DNA of 35,073 bases from Rhizobiaceae bacterium (lineage in GTDB: Bacteria > Pseudomonadota > Alphaproteobacteria > Rhizobiales > Rhizobiaceae), in NCBI GenBank assembly GCA_028279875.1, contig JANQMU010000138.1, positions 1 to 35,073 on the forward strand. Direction: 5' to 3'. Both the position numbers and the translations under genes were made by a program. This document shows positions 1 through 8,264 of this stretch, piece after piece. The notes beneath the pieces were generated by a model. It did no database searches and was not told the origin of the DNA. It saw only the letters and a program-made list of their open reading frames with translations. Every line of letters begins with the position of its first letter. The first letter of the stretch is position 1.

Positions 1-538
1 CAAAATCGGCTATTCCCGCAATGTTGAGCCAGCGATTGGCACGACCGATGAATCCCGTGCTCGCCCGCTCGGCCAATCGCTCCGCCTCCAGGCCGTAAAT
101 GGTCACCGAAGCGCCTTCGGACAGGGACGAGCGAATGGTGATGATTTCGGTCGTCCCGTCGCCGTCGAGATCGGCAAGGCGCGGGTAGCGGTCCTCGAAC
201 ACCTCCGTTTCCGGAAGCGTCAGTTCCACGGTCCGTCCATCTTGCGTCGTGGCAATCAGGGATCCTGCCTCGATGCCGTCGCCAAGGATGGCATGGCCGT
301 AACGGTCGGTCGGCGCCCCATACCAGGCGGCACGGATATCGCCGCCCTGATGCGTTGCGACAAGCCCGCCCGGAAGACCCGCCGGGGCCGGCCGACGCGT
401 CTCGGCAACCGGCCCGCCGGCCGGCGCCTCGCGGATGGGCACGACATTCCAGACATCCTGCGCGGCAGCCGGCGGCGCAGCCAGCAACATCAAAATCAGG
501 AACCAGCCGATACGACGATCAAAATGCCTTGTGCGCAA
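1..538 (-). CDS. FG-GAP/VCBS-repeat-type exported protein (3' end cut by window edge)
   Basis: The minus strand is open from the left edge to about 538, giving the N-terminal 179 residues or so of a protein that continues outside the window. It begins with a short basic segment (RTRHFDRR), a hydrophobic stretch (IGWFLILMLLA) and an Ala-rich site ending AAAQ, which reads as a signal peptide. Further on, the segment RLADLDGDGTTEIITIRS is a typical FG-GAP/VCBS calcium-loop repeat (DLDGDG), as found in beta-propeller surface or periplasmic proteins. The TTG at 538 is preferred because GGAG lies six bases upstream; a GTG at 550 in the same frame is the alternative, and a stop precedes it. No enzymatic function can be assigned. 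Confidence 0.7.
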   Translation of the reverse strand, partial: MRTRHFDRRIGWFLILMLLAAPPAAAQDVWNVVPIREAPAGGPVAETRRPAPAGLPGGLVATHQGGDIRAAWYGAPTDRYGHAILGDGIEAGSLIATTQDGRTVELTLPETEVFEDRYPRLADLDGDGTTEIITIRSSLSEGASVTIYGLEAERLAERASTGFIGRANRWLNIAGIADF

Positions 539-668
539 GCCTGTCTCCACCCGCCGGTCCGGCGAACAGTGCCCTCATCTCTCCATTTTGGAGATAGCAT
601 GCGGTTGCTTCGGCCAGCCAATCACAGGTTCGCGACCGCGATGTGGTCGCTCGGATGGTCTTGGAGTG

Positions 669-1646
669 TCAGTCCGCGATCAGTCGATCGATTTCGGCGG
701 TCACTGTTGCAGAAAGCGGCCCCTTCTCCAGGGCACCGACATTGTCTTCCACCTGGCGCACCGTGCGAAATCCCGGGATCGGCATCACCCGCGGCGACTT
801 TGCCCATATCCAGGCGAGCGCGCCCTGGGCCGCGGTCCGCCCGTCCGACATCAAAAGCTCCCGCACCGCGTCAACCGTTTCGAGCAATTTCGGGTTCGGT
901 TTGCCGTCGATGAAGTAGGAAAGCCATTGCGGACCGCCGGCACGGATGTCTGAAGACTGGAAAGTCGCCTGCCCGGCCTTGAATTTGCCGCTGAGCAGCC
1001 CCATGGCGAGCGGCTGGCGCGCCATTGAGCACAGGGTGTAGCGCTCGAGCACCGGCAGCATCGACTCGGCCGGCTGAAACAGGTTCATGTCGTGCTGGAC
1101 GAATTCGAACCCCTCCATGCCGGCATAGCGTGCCACGCTGTCAGGATTGTCGGTGCTCCAGCCGAAGACATCGACCTTTCCCTCCTGCCGCAATTGCGCC
1201 AGCGTTTCGAAGACGGGCGCCGCCGCATCAGCCGGATGTTCATTGATATGAAAGAACACGAGATCGATCCTGTCGCGCTTCAGCCTGCCCAGCGAGGCCT
1301 CGATCGCCGCGCGGATGCCGGCGGGATCGTCCACGACACCCGTCAGCTGCTTGGTGTCGGGGTCGAAGCGGTTGCCGAACTTGGTCGATATCAGAATGTC
1401 TGTGTCAACGCCGGCCAGGGCTCTGGCGAGCACGGTTTCGGAGTGACCACATCCGTAAACGTCGGCCGTATCGAAACACCTTATCCCCAGTTCCACGGCC
1501 CGCCGGATGGCGGCGATCGATTCATTATCGTCCACATCACCCCAGCCGAGTGCCTGTTCGCCGGCCCAGAATTGCCCGCCAATTGCCCAGCAGCCCATGC
1601 CGAGGCGGGGGATGGTTTGCCCGTTCCAAAGCCTGATACTTGTCAC
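669..1646 (-). CDS. Aldo/keto reductase
   Basis: A 325-residue TIM-barrel oxidoreductase that should reduce aldehydes or ketones with NADPH in the cytoplasm. The AKR catalytic tetrad is visible: Asp59 and Tyr64 in FDTADVY, Lys89 in STKFG, and His133 in VFFH. The C-terminal region has the usual cofactor-binding stretch (PIPGFRTVRQVEDN). Length is normal for the family. It starts at GTG 1646, with a purine-rich GAAAGAG stretch upstream. It is transcribed divergently from the LysR gene that starts about 75 bases away, which suggests control by that regulator. The physiological substrate is unknown. Confidence 0.9.
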   Translation of the reverse strand: MTSIRLWNGQTIPRLGMGCWAIGGQFWAGEQALGWGDVDDNESIAAIRRAVELGIRCFDTADVYGCGHSETVLARALAGVDTDILISTKFGNRFDPDTKQLTGVVDDPAGIRAAIEASLGRLKRDRIDLVFFHINEHPADAAAPVFETLAQLRQEGKVDVFGWSTDNPDSVARYAGMEGFEFVQHDMNLFQPAESMLPVLERYTLCSMARQPLAMGLLSGKFKAGQATFQSSDIRAGGPQWLSYFIDGKPNPKLLETVDAVRELLMSDGRTAAQGALAWIWAKSPRVMPIPGFRTVRQVEDNVGALEKGPLSATVTAEIDRLIAD

Positions 1647-1719
1647 GATTTCACTCTTTCAATAATAGTTGATTAGTATCTTAGTTTCAGCAGTGTATTC
1701 GGCAATTTCTTCAAATCAT

Positions 1720-2613
1720 ATGCACAATCTCGAAAAGAGTATTTCAAAATTGAAAGAAGGCTACAACTGGAACGACCTGAAACTGTTCCTCGCCGTGGCG
1801 CGGGCAAACGGCCTGAGCGGGGCGGCCGGCCTCACCGGCGTCAGTGCACCGACCCTCGGCCGGCGTATGAACGCGCTTGAGAAACGGTTCGGCGTTGCGC
1901 TGTTCGAGCGGCGGCAGAACGGCTATCGGCTGACCGCGAAGGGACAGGCCCTGTTTGAAAGAACCGAAGGCGTCGAACTGGCCGTTGCGTCCATCGACCG
2001 CTGGCATGCGGGCACCGATGTGGCGCGGACCGTCAGCATCGCTGCCGGAACCTGGACGTCAGCCTATCTGGCAAAACATGTCGGTGCCCTGCGCGGACCG
2101 AATGATGAATTCAAAATCAGCTTTCTGGCCTCCGAAGCCCAGGTGGATATCGGCAGGCGAGCCGCCGATATCGGCATCCGCAACCGGCGGCCGGAGGAAC
2201 GCTGGCTGGCGCGGCGGAAAATGGCGACGGTGGCCTTTGCGGCCTACCGGTCCAGCGGGGATCGGCCGGATTCATCCGGCTGGATCGGCTTGTCCGGCGC
2301 CAGGCGGCAAACGCCGTCGGCGCGATGGCTGGCAGATCGCCACGCGGCCGACATTGATGTGCGGGCAGACACGCCGCAATGTGCCATGACGCTTGCCAAG
2401 GCCGGTGCGGGTCGTGTTGTGCTGCCCTGTTTTGTCGGCGATGTGGAACCCGATCTGCAGCGTTGCTCGGATCCGATCACCGAGTTGCAGCACGATCAAT
2501 GGCTGGTTACCCATCATGAGCAGCGTCACGAGCGGACCATACGTCGCGTCATGACGCGCATTGCCGATCTCATCGAGCGGGACCGCCTGCTCTTTGCAGG
2601 CCAACGTCAATAG
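1720..2613 (+). CDS. LysR family transcriptional regulator
   Basis: A winged helix-turn-helix occupies roughly the first 75 residues (YNWNDLKLFLAV, then SAPTLGRRMNALEKRFGVALFERR and YRLTAKG), the standard LysR DNA-binding region. The effector-binding half follows but is rather short and weakly conserved. ATG 1720 is preferred because translation from it begins just before the HTH; the frame stays open to a start at 1669, which would overlap the divergent promoter. It faces the aldo/keto reductase gene across a short gap, a usual arrangement for a LysR regulator and its target. The inducer is unknown. Confidence 0.85.
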   Translation: MHNLEKSISKLKEGYNWNDLKLFLAVARANGLSGAAGLTGVSAPTLGRRMNALEKRFGVALFERRQNGYRLTAKGQALFERTEGVELAVASIDRWHAGTDVARTVSIAAGTWTSAYLAKHVGALRGPNDEFKISFLASEAQVDIGRRAADIGIRNRRPEERWLARRKMATVAFAAYRSSGDRPDSSGWIGLSGARRQTPSARWLADRHAADIDVRADTPQCAMTLAKAGAGRVVLPCFVGDVEPDLQRCSDPITELQHDQWLVTHHEQRHERTIRRVMTRIADLIERDRLLFAGQRQ

Positions 2614-2687
2614 CTGACTCCATCCGGAACTCGTGGACATTTCGCGCGGCAAGCCGTCTCCGGCTGTGCCGATTGGTCATCTGCGAT

Positions 2688-3320
2688 TCACGGTGAAACC
2701 GGATTGCGGGCATCGGCCAGAATGCGCCCGCCAATGCCGATGAAACAGACGCCCGCCGCCCGTTCGATCCAGTGTTGCGCGTTGCGGAATCGCCGCATCA
2801 CGGGACCGGAGGACATGAAGAGGCTGACGATGGCGTACCACAGCAGCGCGCTGACAATGACGAGTGCGATCATCAGTCCGAGGAACCAAAGTGGTGTCGA
2901 CTGCGTCACGGCAGTCGCGAAGACACTGGTAAACAGAACGACGGCCTTCGGGTTGGTGAGTGTCACCAGAAAGCCGAAAAGCAGCGGATTGCCCCGCGCC
3001 CGTTCGGAGCCCTGGGAAACATCGATCGGCTGCTGCCGGGCCGATAACAGCCGGATCCCGAGATAAATCAGGTAGCAGCCGCCCAGAATGCGCACCAGCC
3101 AGGTCAGCCATTGATATTCGACCAGGATTGCCGACAGGCCGAGCAGGCTGAGTGTTGCATAGAGCCCAAGACCAAGCGACACGCCGAGTGTCGTCAGCAG
3201 GCCGCCTGCTGTTCCGCGTGTCATCGATGAGCGGACAACTGCCACGAAATCGGGGCCCGGCAGCATCAGCGCCGGAATGAACACGGCAAATACGCCGGCC
3301 AGCACGAGCGCATGGTCCAT
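2688..3320 (-). CDS. LysE family translocator (amino-acid/metabolite exporter)
   Basis: A 210-residue inner-membrane protein with about six hydrophobic segments. Its N-terminal half contains LMLPGPDFVAVVRSS, the conserved PGP region of LysE/RhtB exporters. Members export lysine, threonine, homoserine or similar small metabolites; specificity cannot be read here. It stands alone, convergent with the preceding LysR gene and about 140 bases from the MAPEG gene on the same strand. Length is typical of the family. Confidence 0.88.
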   Translation of the reverse strand: MDHALVLAGVFAVFIPALMLPGPDFVAVVRSSMTRGTAGGLLTTLGVSLGLGLYATLSLLGLSAILVEYQWLTWLVRILGGCYLIYLGIRLLSARQQPIDVSQGSERARGNPLLFGFLVTLTNPKAVVLFTSVFATAVTQSTPLWFLGLMIALVIVSALLWYAIVSLFMSSGPVMRRFRNAQHWIERAAGVCFIGIGGRILADARNPVSP

Positions 3321-3460
3321 GGCATCACTCCTGTCGCGGTTCCCGGCGGCACTTGAACACGACAGCCCCGCTCATGCAATTCTCTTCGGTCGTGGCCGTC
3401 AGCCCGGTGTCGACGATACCAACGCCATGGGGCGACCACAGGGGCGCCTGCTGACAGCTT

Positions 3461-3841
3461 TCACAGCCAGGATAAAACAATATTCACCAGCGCCAGGACA
3501 GCCATTGCGGTAAGGGTCAGGACCATGCCGATCGTGCGCAGATTGTGTGTCTCCCGGGCGCGGCTGAGGCCGAAGGCATGGATGAAGCGTCCGGCCAGAA
3601 GGACAAGCCCGATAAGGATCAGTGCCCAGGCAGGCAAGCCCTGCAACTCCGCCAGCAGAAGTAAAAGCAAACCCAGTGGCGCATATTCGGCAAAATTGGA
3701 ATGGACGCGCATGCGCCGCAAAAGGTCCGTATTTCCACCATCGCCGAGGCCGATGCCGTTGGCTCCCCGCGCCGATATCACGCGGGTTGCAAGATAGATG
3801 TAGAGAAGTGTCAGCACGCCTGCAAAAAGAGGGGTTATCAT
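3461..3841 (-). CDS. MAPEG family membrane protein
   Basis: A 126-residue protein with four hydrophobic segments. It shows the MAPEG-type pattern RMRVHSNFAEYAPLGLLLLLLAEL in the first half and RFIHAFGLSRA in the second, so it probably belongs to the microsomal-glutathione-transferase-like group found in bacteria (YecN-like). The start at 3841 (MITPLFAGVL) is chosen because it begins directly with the first membrane segment. The frame extends 39 codons upstream, but that part does not look like coding sequence. The biochemical role of bacterial members is mostly unknown. Confidence 0.82.
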   Translation of the reverse strand: MITPLFAGVLTLLYIYLATRVISARGANGIGLGDGGNTDLLRRMRVHSNFAEYAPLGLLLLLLAELQGLPAWALILIGLVLLAGRFIHAFGLSRARETHNLRTIGMVLTLTAMAVLALVNIVLSWL

Positions 3842-4016
3842 CTTGATCCGTCCAGTCTGTTTTCGCCAAAATGATACGCAGATGACGGACCCTTGGATTT
3901 GCAGCCGGAGGATGTTCCGATTGAAAGACCCGCTGCCCGGCGATTTCGGCGACCGCATCGATGCCGTATTTTCTGGCTACTTTCGTCGTTGTCCGACCAT
4001 TCTCTGGAGATGCCGA

Positions 4017-4742
4017 ATGGTGTCGATCGTCCGCCTTGCCGCATTGGTGATTATCTGCCTCGCGCTGCACGGTCCCGCTATTGCCGAGGATACGCTGATT
4101 TATCAGGGGCCAGTGCCGGTCAAATTGCGAGGGGAAGCCGCAACCGTTCCGGTCGCCCTGTTCGCATCGCCCGCAACCGGGCAGTCCGATCAGATCCAGC
4201 TTCACGCCCACACGAATGTTGGCGATCTGCGCCCGATCCTGCTGAGCCAGTTGCGAAGGCTGGCGGATGAAAGGGTCAATGCCTGCGAGTTACGGCTGTC
4301 TGTCCTCGATGCGGTGCCCCATCTGGGCGAGGGACAGATATATCTGGCGGCGACGCTGCAGGCCGAAATCTGGCTATGCACCAATCTGCTCAAAACGGTC
4401 CTTGGCAGCGATTCCTTCACGTTGACGCTTGGTGTCGTTCCGGAGGTTCGGGCCGGGCGGCTGTACCTGACGCCGGGAACCGTGTCCACCAGCGGGATGG
4501 ATGAGACCGTGCGCACCATCGGCGGCGAACTGCTGCTGCAGCGGCTTTTCACGGAGGCCATAGCGCGATTCAATACGGATCCCAAACTGACAAGCCTGCC
4601 GGCGGAACTCGAAGCTGCGGGGTATCGCTATCATGCCGTGACAACCGGCAATCGGCAGATCGGCGCAAACACCCTGCGGATTTCCATTATCGGACCGAAC
4701 GATCTGGTGACGCTGTTGGCCGCCCTTGCCAATCTCCGCTAG
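4017..4742 (+). CDS. Unrecognised exported protein, 241 residues
   Basis: The ATG at 4017 has a GGAG seven bases upstream and opens with a clear signal peptide (basic start, then LAALVIICLALHG, ending PAIAED). The mature part is about 220 residues, alternating in pattern, with two cysteines and no further membrane segment. I do not recognise the family. The frame is open upstream to 3843, but that extension has no ribosome site and would bury the signal peptide. It is divergent from the MAPEG gene and convergent with the SRPBCC gene, so it is probably its own unit. It is most likely periplasmic; a structural or binding role is possible but not shown. Confidence 0.72.
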   Translation: MVSIVRLAALVIICLALHGPAIAEDTLIYQGPVPVKLRGEAATVPVALFASPATGQSDQIQLHAHTNVGDLRPILLSQLRRLADERVNACELRLSVLDAVPHLGEGQIYLAATLQAEIWLCTNLLKTVLGSDSFTLTLGVVPEVRAGRLYLTPGTVSTSGMDETVRTIGGELLLQRLFTEAIARFNTDPKLTSLPAELEAAGYRYHAVTTGNRQIGANTLRISIIGPNDLVTLLAALANLR

Positions 4743-4775
4743 GGTTTTGAGGCGATCTTTGTTTCAACCGGCCGA

Positions 4776-5171
4776 TCAGGCGGTTTTCCTGAAATATTCC
4801 GCCAGGGGCTGCCAGTAGCGCTGATCCCAACCGGCGGCAAGGTGTTCCGTCATGTCCTCCGGGCATCCGGTTTGATCGAGCGTCAGGCGTGTCGCTTCCC
4901 CATCGGCGTCGAGCCTGATGCGCAGCAATGTGTAGACCCCCTCGTCCCAGCCGGCCACCCGCCAGGCCTGGACGATCCTGCGATTGGGTTCCAGTTCAAT
5001 GTTGTGCGCGATGATCTGACCATCATGCATTTCGGCCAGTCCGCCCACCTGCCGGTCGATTTTCGACACGCCGCCAGTCATGGCGCTGTGCTGCTTTTCG
5101 TCCATGAAGGCATTGTAGACGTCTTCTGGCCTGGCGTTCAGAACGACTTCCTGATGAATGTGGGTCGGCAT
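4776..5171 (-). CDS. SRPBCC/AHSA1-domain protein
   Basis: A 131-residue START-like fold protein of the AHSA1 (Hsp90 ATPase activator homologue) group. It runs from the N-terminal PTHIHQEVVLNARPEDVYNAF to the C-terminal GWDQRYWQPLAEYF, the usual end helix. Such proteins have a hydrophobic cavity for small ligands. The start at 5171 begins exactly at the fold; the longer open frame to 5312 crosses the regulatory region and is rejected. It is divergent from the ArsR gene, and an inverted repeat lies between them, so both are likely controlled by that repressor. Confidence 0.85.
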   Translation of the reverse strand: MPTHIHQEVVLNARPEDVYNAFMDEKQHSAMTGGVSKIDRQVGGLAEMHDGQIIAHNIELEPNRRIVQAWRVAGWDEGVYTLLRIRLDADGEATRLTLDQTGCPEDMTEHLAAGWDQRYWQPLAEYFRKTA

Positions 5172-5221
5172 GCCGATGCTCCTTGCAATAATCGTCGGTT
5201 CAGTCCAAAGTGTTGTGATAT

Positions 5222-5237
5222 TCAACCAAATAGTTGA
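5222..5237. promoter_or_regulatory. Candidate ArsR operator (inverted repeat)
   Basis: The sequence TCAAC, six bases, GTTGA is a perfect inverted repeat placed between the divergent SRPBCC and ArsR starts. Repeats of this shape are commonly bound by ArsR regulators paired with AHSA1 genes. It ends only a few bases before the ArsR start, so binding would block that promoter; it could also block the minus-strand one. Binding itself is inferred. Confidence 0.6.
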
Positions 5238-5240
5238 GAA

Positions 5241-5633
5241 TTGAGCAAGGTGAAAAATAGCAGCCCAGAAAAAAAACCAGATTCCGAGGATCACCTGAAC
5301 CGGATATTCCATGCTCTGTCCGATCCGACCCGGCGGGCATTGCTGGCGCGGCTTTCACAGGCGCCGGAGAAGGTGACAACACTTGCCGAGCCATTCGACA
5401 TGTCTCTCAATGCCGTGTCCAAACATCTGAAAACGCTGGAGAAGGCGGATCTCATCCAGCGCGACAATGCGGGCCGGACCAGCATCTGTTCGTTGCGGGC
5501 CGAACCCCTGCAAAACGCCCAGGACTGGCTCGATCAATATTCGCGTTTCTGGGGTGACACGCTGGATGCCCTGTCGCGCCATATGGACCGTCAGATCGAC
5601 GGCGGCCCTGATGACAAGAAGGGGCCGGCATAG
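5241..5633 (+). CDS. ArsR family transcriptional regulator
   Basis: A 130-residue winged-helix repressor: RIFHALSDPTRRALLARL followed by FDMSLNAVSKHLKTLEKADLI is the standard ArsR helix-turn-helix. No metal-binding cysteine cluster is seen, consistent with the metal-independent subgroup paired with AHSA1 proteins. TTG 5241 is used here; GTG 5250, three codons later, is an equally reasonable start. The stop TAG overlaps the start GTG of the next SRPBCC gene by one base, so the two are translationally coupled. Confidence 0.88.
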   Translation: MSKVKNSSPEKKPDSEDHLNRIFHALSDPTRRALLARLSQAPEKVTTLAEPFDMSLNAVSKHLKTLEKADLIQRDNAGRTSICSLRAEPLQNAQDWLDQYSRFWGDTLDALSRHMDRQIDGGPDDKKGPA

Positions 5634-6094
5634 TGGCTGGCGGCGCAACGACATCGTCGCTTTCGCTGTTGGTGCGGCGCACGGTGCGCGGGAGCCCGGA
5701 CGCGGTTTTCAGGGCATGGACGGAGCCCGAGCAGGTCAAACAATGGTGGGGGCCCGGCACTATTCGCTGTGCGGACTGCGTGATCGAGCTGCGCGTCGGC
5801 GGCAGCTATCGCATCGCCAACCGGATGCCGGATGATTCAATCGTCTGGATCACCGGTGAATTCCTGCGCGTCGAGCCGCCGCATCTGATTGAATATACCT
5901 GGCGGCGCGGGCGGGATGCCGGTGCCGGCCGACAAGACGGCGAACGGGTCACCGTCCGCTTCACGGCGCAGGCGCACGGCACCGAAGTGACGGTGGCGCA
6001 CAGTCGGATTGCCGATCAGGCAACCTATGAATCCCATGAATTCGGCTGGGCGGGATGCCTTGACGGTCTGGCGGCCTATCTGGATGGACCCTGA
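5633..6094 (+). CDS. SRPBCC/AHSA1-domain protein, coupled to ArsR
   Basis: A 153-residue AHSA1-type protein: VRRTVRGSPDAVFRAWTEPEQVKQWWGP is the classic start of this family, and the end GWAGCLDGLAAYL is its closing helix. It begins at a GTG overlapping the ArsR stop. It is only distantly similar to the divergent SRPBCC gene at 4776, so the two are probably not a recent duplication. Likely a small-ligand-binding or stress-related protein under ArsR control; no enzyme activity can be assigned. Confidence 0.88.
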   Translation: MAGGATTSSLSLLVRRTVRGSPDAVFRAWTEPEQVKQWWGPGTIRCADCVIELRVGGSYRIANRMPDDSIVWITGEFLRVEPPHLIEYTWRRGRDAGAGRQDGERVTVRFTAQAHGTEVTVAHSRIADQATYESHEFGWAGCLDGLAAYLDGP

Positions 6095-6096
6095 CG

Positions 6097-6663
6097 CTAC
6101 GGATCTTGTCCTGTCTCCAGCGGACGGGCCGGATTGCCGACAACCGTGGCGCCCGGCGCAACATCGCGCGTCACGACACTTCCCGCTCCGACAATCGCGC
6201 CGTCCCCGATCGTCACGCCCGGCAGGACGATGGCGGCGCCTCCGATCCAGACATCTTTTCCGATGGTGACCGGTTTGGCGATTTCGTACCCGGCCGCCCG
6301 AAGCGCCGTGTCCTTGCTGTGTTCGGCGCAGTAGATCTGCACGGCGGGCCCCAGCATCGATCCGGCACCGATTTCAATCCGCGCCGTGTCGAGAACAATG
6401 CAGCCGGCATTGAGATAAACGCCATCGCCAAGGAACAGGTTTCGGGCGTAGGCACAATGGAACAAGGCCTCGATGCAGGCATTTTCACCGACTGCGCCGA
6501 GAACGCTGCGCAGTTCGGGCCCCAGCATACCGCGCTCGCGCGGCGGCATGTGGTTATGCCGGTGGACGGCATCCTGCGCGCGCATGCGCAGTTCCTCGAG
6601 TTCGGGATCAATACAGCAATACCATTGACCCGCTTCCATCTTTTGCCGTTCTGTCAGCGCCAT
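6097..6663 (-). CDS. Maltose/galactoside-type O-acetyltransferase
   Basis: A left-handed beta-helix acetyltransferase of the Maa/LacA/NodL group, transferring acetyl from acetyl-CoA to a sugar hydroxyl. It begins with the family's N-terminal helix region (ERQKMEAGQWY) and carries hexapeptide repeats in the second half (KPVTIGKDVWIGGAAIVLPGVTIGDGAIVGAGSVVTRD). The catalytic His is probably the one in YCAEHSKD. ATG 6663 is preferred, with GGATGGG just upstream; TTG 6675 is an alternative. It is convergent with the SRPBCC gene, three bases away. Acceptor sugar unknown. Confidence 0.87.
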   Translation of the reverse strand: MALTERQKMEAGQWYCCIDPELEELRMRAQDAVHRHNHMPPRERGMLGPELRSVLGAVGENACIEALFHCAYARNLFLGDGVYLNAGCIVLDTARIEIGAGSMLGPAVQIYCAEHSKDTALRAAGYEIAKPVTIGKDVWIGGAAIVLPGVTIGDGAIVGAGSVVTRDVAPGATVVGNPARPLETGQDP

Positions 6664-6846
6664 CAGCCCATCCAACCAGGAACGAATTGCGTTCGCGAAA
6701 GATCACCATGGCAACAATTCGGATATGCTTCAATCCACGCGCAGGCGCCGATACGGAAAAACCGGCGCATTGCGCAATATCAAAGACCGGCTTGCCTTGA
6801 TCTCTAAGGTCGGGCCATCCGGTCACCAGTCAGGCAAGTGAGACAT

Positions 6847-7431
6847 ATGCGCAAGATCGTCATCATTCAGGGCCATCCCGACCCGTCCGAAGACCGGCTG
6901 TGCCGTGCCCTGGCGAAAGCCTATGAAGAAGGTGCCCGATCCGGCGGCCATAACGTCCACGTCATTGATCCGGCGCGGATCGATTTTCCGGTGCTGCGCA
7001 CGCAGGATGACTGGAAAGGCGGCATTGACGGAACGCCCGCCAGCCTGCGGGACGCCCAGGCGCATTGCATCGAAGCAGATCATTTCATGATCATCTATCC
7101 TCTGTGGATGGGGACCATGCCGGCCCTGCTGAAAGCGTTCATGGAACAGGTCTTTCGACCTGGCGTCGCACTCAGCGCCGACGACACCTATCCGGGCGCG
7201 CTGATGAAGGGAAAGTCGGCCCGAATCGTCATAACGATGGGCATGCCTGCCCTCGCCTATCGCTGGTATTTCCGTGCCCACAGCTTGAAGAGCCTTCAGC
7301 GCAACATCCTTGGCTTTGCCGGTATCAAGCCGGTCAAAAACACCCTTTTCGGGATGGTGGAAAAGGCCGATGGGGCGCGGACCCAAAAGTGGTTCGACGC
7401 GATGACGGCGCTCGGCAAGGCGGCGCAGTAG
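6847..7431 (+). CDS. Flavodoxin-fold NAD(P)H quinone oxidoreductase
   Basis: A 194-residue protein that starts KIVIIQGHPDPSEDRLCRALA, the nucleotide-proximal loop of the NQO1/KefF/MdaB group, and contains FMIIYPLWMGTMPALLKAFMEQVF, the standard FMN/FAD-contacting segment. It should reduce quinones or similar acceptors by two electrons in the cytosol. ATG 6847 is used; a GTG three codons upstream (6838) is possible. It is convergent with the VOC gene, 56 bases away. Confidence 0.87.
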   Translation: MRKIVIIQGHPDPSEDRLCRALAKAYEEGARSGGHNVHVIDPARIDFPVLRTQDDWKGGIDGTPASLRDAQAHCIEADHFMIIYPLWMGTMPALLKAFMEQVFRPGVALSADDTYPGALMKGKSARIVITMGMPALAYRWYFRAHSLKSLQRNILGFAGIKPVKNTLFGMVEKADGARTQKWFDAMTALGKAAQ

Positions 7432-7487
7432 TGGCGGCTCCACGATGACCGGGTTCGAAACGGATGCGGCGCCTGTTCCCGTCGGTC

Positions 7488-8252
7488 TCAAGTCCAGTCG
7501 TTGAGATCGGCGGCGTTGACATAGGTGAGACCGGCAGCCCCATCCTTCCGAACCGCAAATCCCGTAAATCCGGCCTGGCCGGCTTCCGGCCCCGGCGGTC
7601 CGACGCCGCCATCGAAGACATGTTGCAGTTCCAGCAACGCATAGGGCCTTTCCCAGAGCCATTGGCGATTGCCAACGGCCTGCAGGTCGTCATGTGGCGG
7701 CTCCTCGCGGTCGCCTGAAAAGAAATAGAGGCAAAACCGGTGGTCGGGCACCGGCTGCACCGATATCAGCCGGAGGCCGAGATTGTGTTCGCAGTGGGCG
7801 CGGGCTGCATCGATGTCGTTGACCCGCAAGGTAATGTGGGCAAACGTCGCCTGGCCGCCGATCGGATGGCCGGCGCCGGCGGGTTTTTCATGCCCGCAAA
7901 ACCCATGCTGCAGGAGCTCGATGACAAACCCCTGCGGGTCGCGCAAGTGGCACAGATAGCCTATATCGCCAAATTGTCGCGGCTGCGACACCGGCCATCC
8001 GCGCTGCTGCAAATAGCCGACGGCGTAATCGAGATCGCGTAGCGTGATCCCGATCTTCCAGTAGAAATCGGACGGGCCGGCATGGATCGGGTATTTCGCG
8101 CCGCCGCGCCACTCCAGTAGGCACCGGTTTCGATCGTAGCCGAGCAGCGGCGCCTCGCCGGTGCCGAAATCACACATGCCCAAAGTGTCGGTGTAGAACG
8201 GACGCAGTTGCGCTATATCCGTGACGCGAAGACAGTGTCTGGCGATCGTCAC
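7488..8252 (-). CDS. Two-domain VOC (glyoxalase/dioxygenase fold) protein
   Basis: A 254-residue protein made of two VOC modules. The first runs from RHCLRVTDIAQLRPFYTDTLGM to GFVIELLQ, the second from AHITLRVNDIDAARAHCEHNLGLRL to YALLELQ. Each begins with a His and ends with a Glu in the places where the fold binds a metal. GTG 8252 has GGGAGAA upstream. It lies 12 bases after the chrA stop on the same strand, so the two genes form an operon, with the ribosome site near the chrA end. The substrate is unknown. Confidence 0.85.
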   Translation of the reverse strand: MTIARHCLRVTDIAQLRPFYTDTLGMCDFGTGEAPLLGYDRNRCLLEWRGGAKYPIHAGPSDFYWKIGITLRDLDYAVGYLQQRGWPVSQPRQFGDIGYLCHLRDPQGFVIELLQHGFCGHEKPAGAGHPIGGQATFAHITLRVNDIDAARAHCEHNLGLRLISVQPVPDHRFCLYFFSGDREEPPHDDLQAVGNRQWLWERPYALLELQHVFDGGVGPPGPEAGQAGFTGFAVRKDGAAGLTYVNAADLNDWT

Positions 8253-8264
8253 CGACTATTCTCC

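Noticed and set aside
3843..4016. An N-terminal extension of the exported protein starting at 3843
   Set aside because: It has no ribosome site and would place the signal peptide inside the protein, while ATG 4017 has a well-spaced GGAG.
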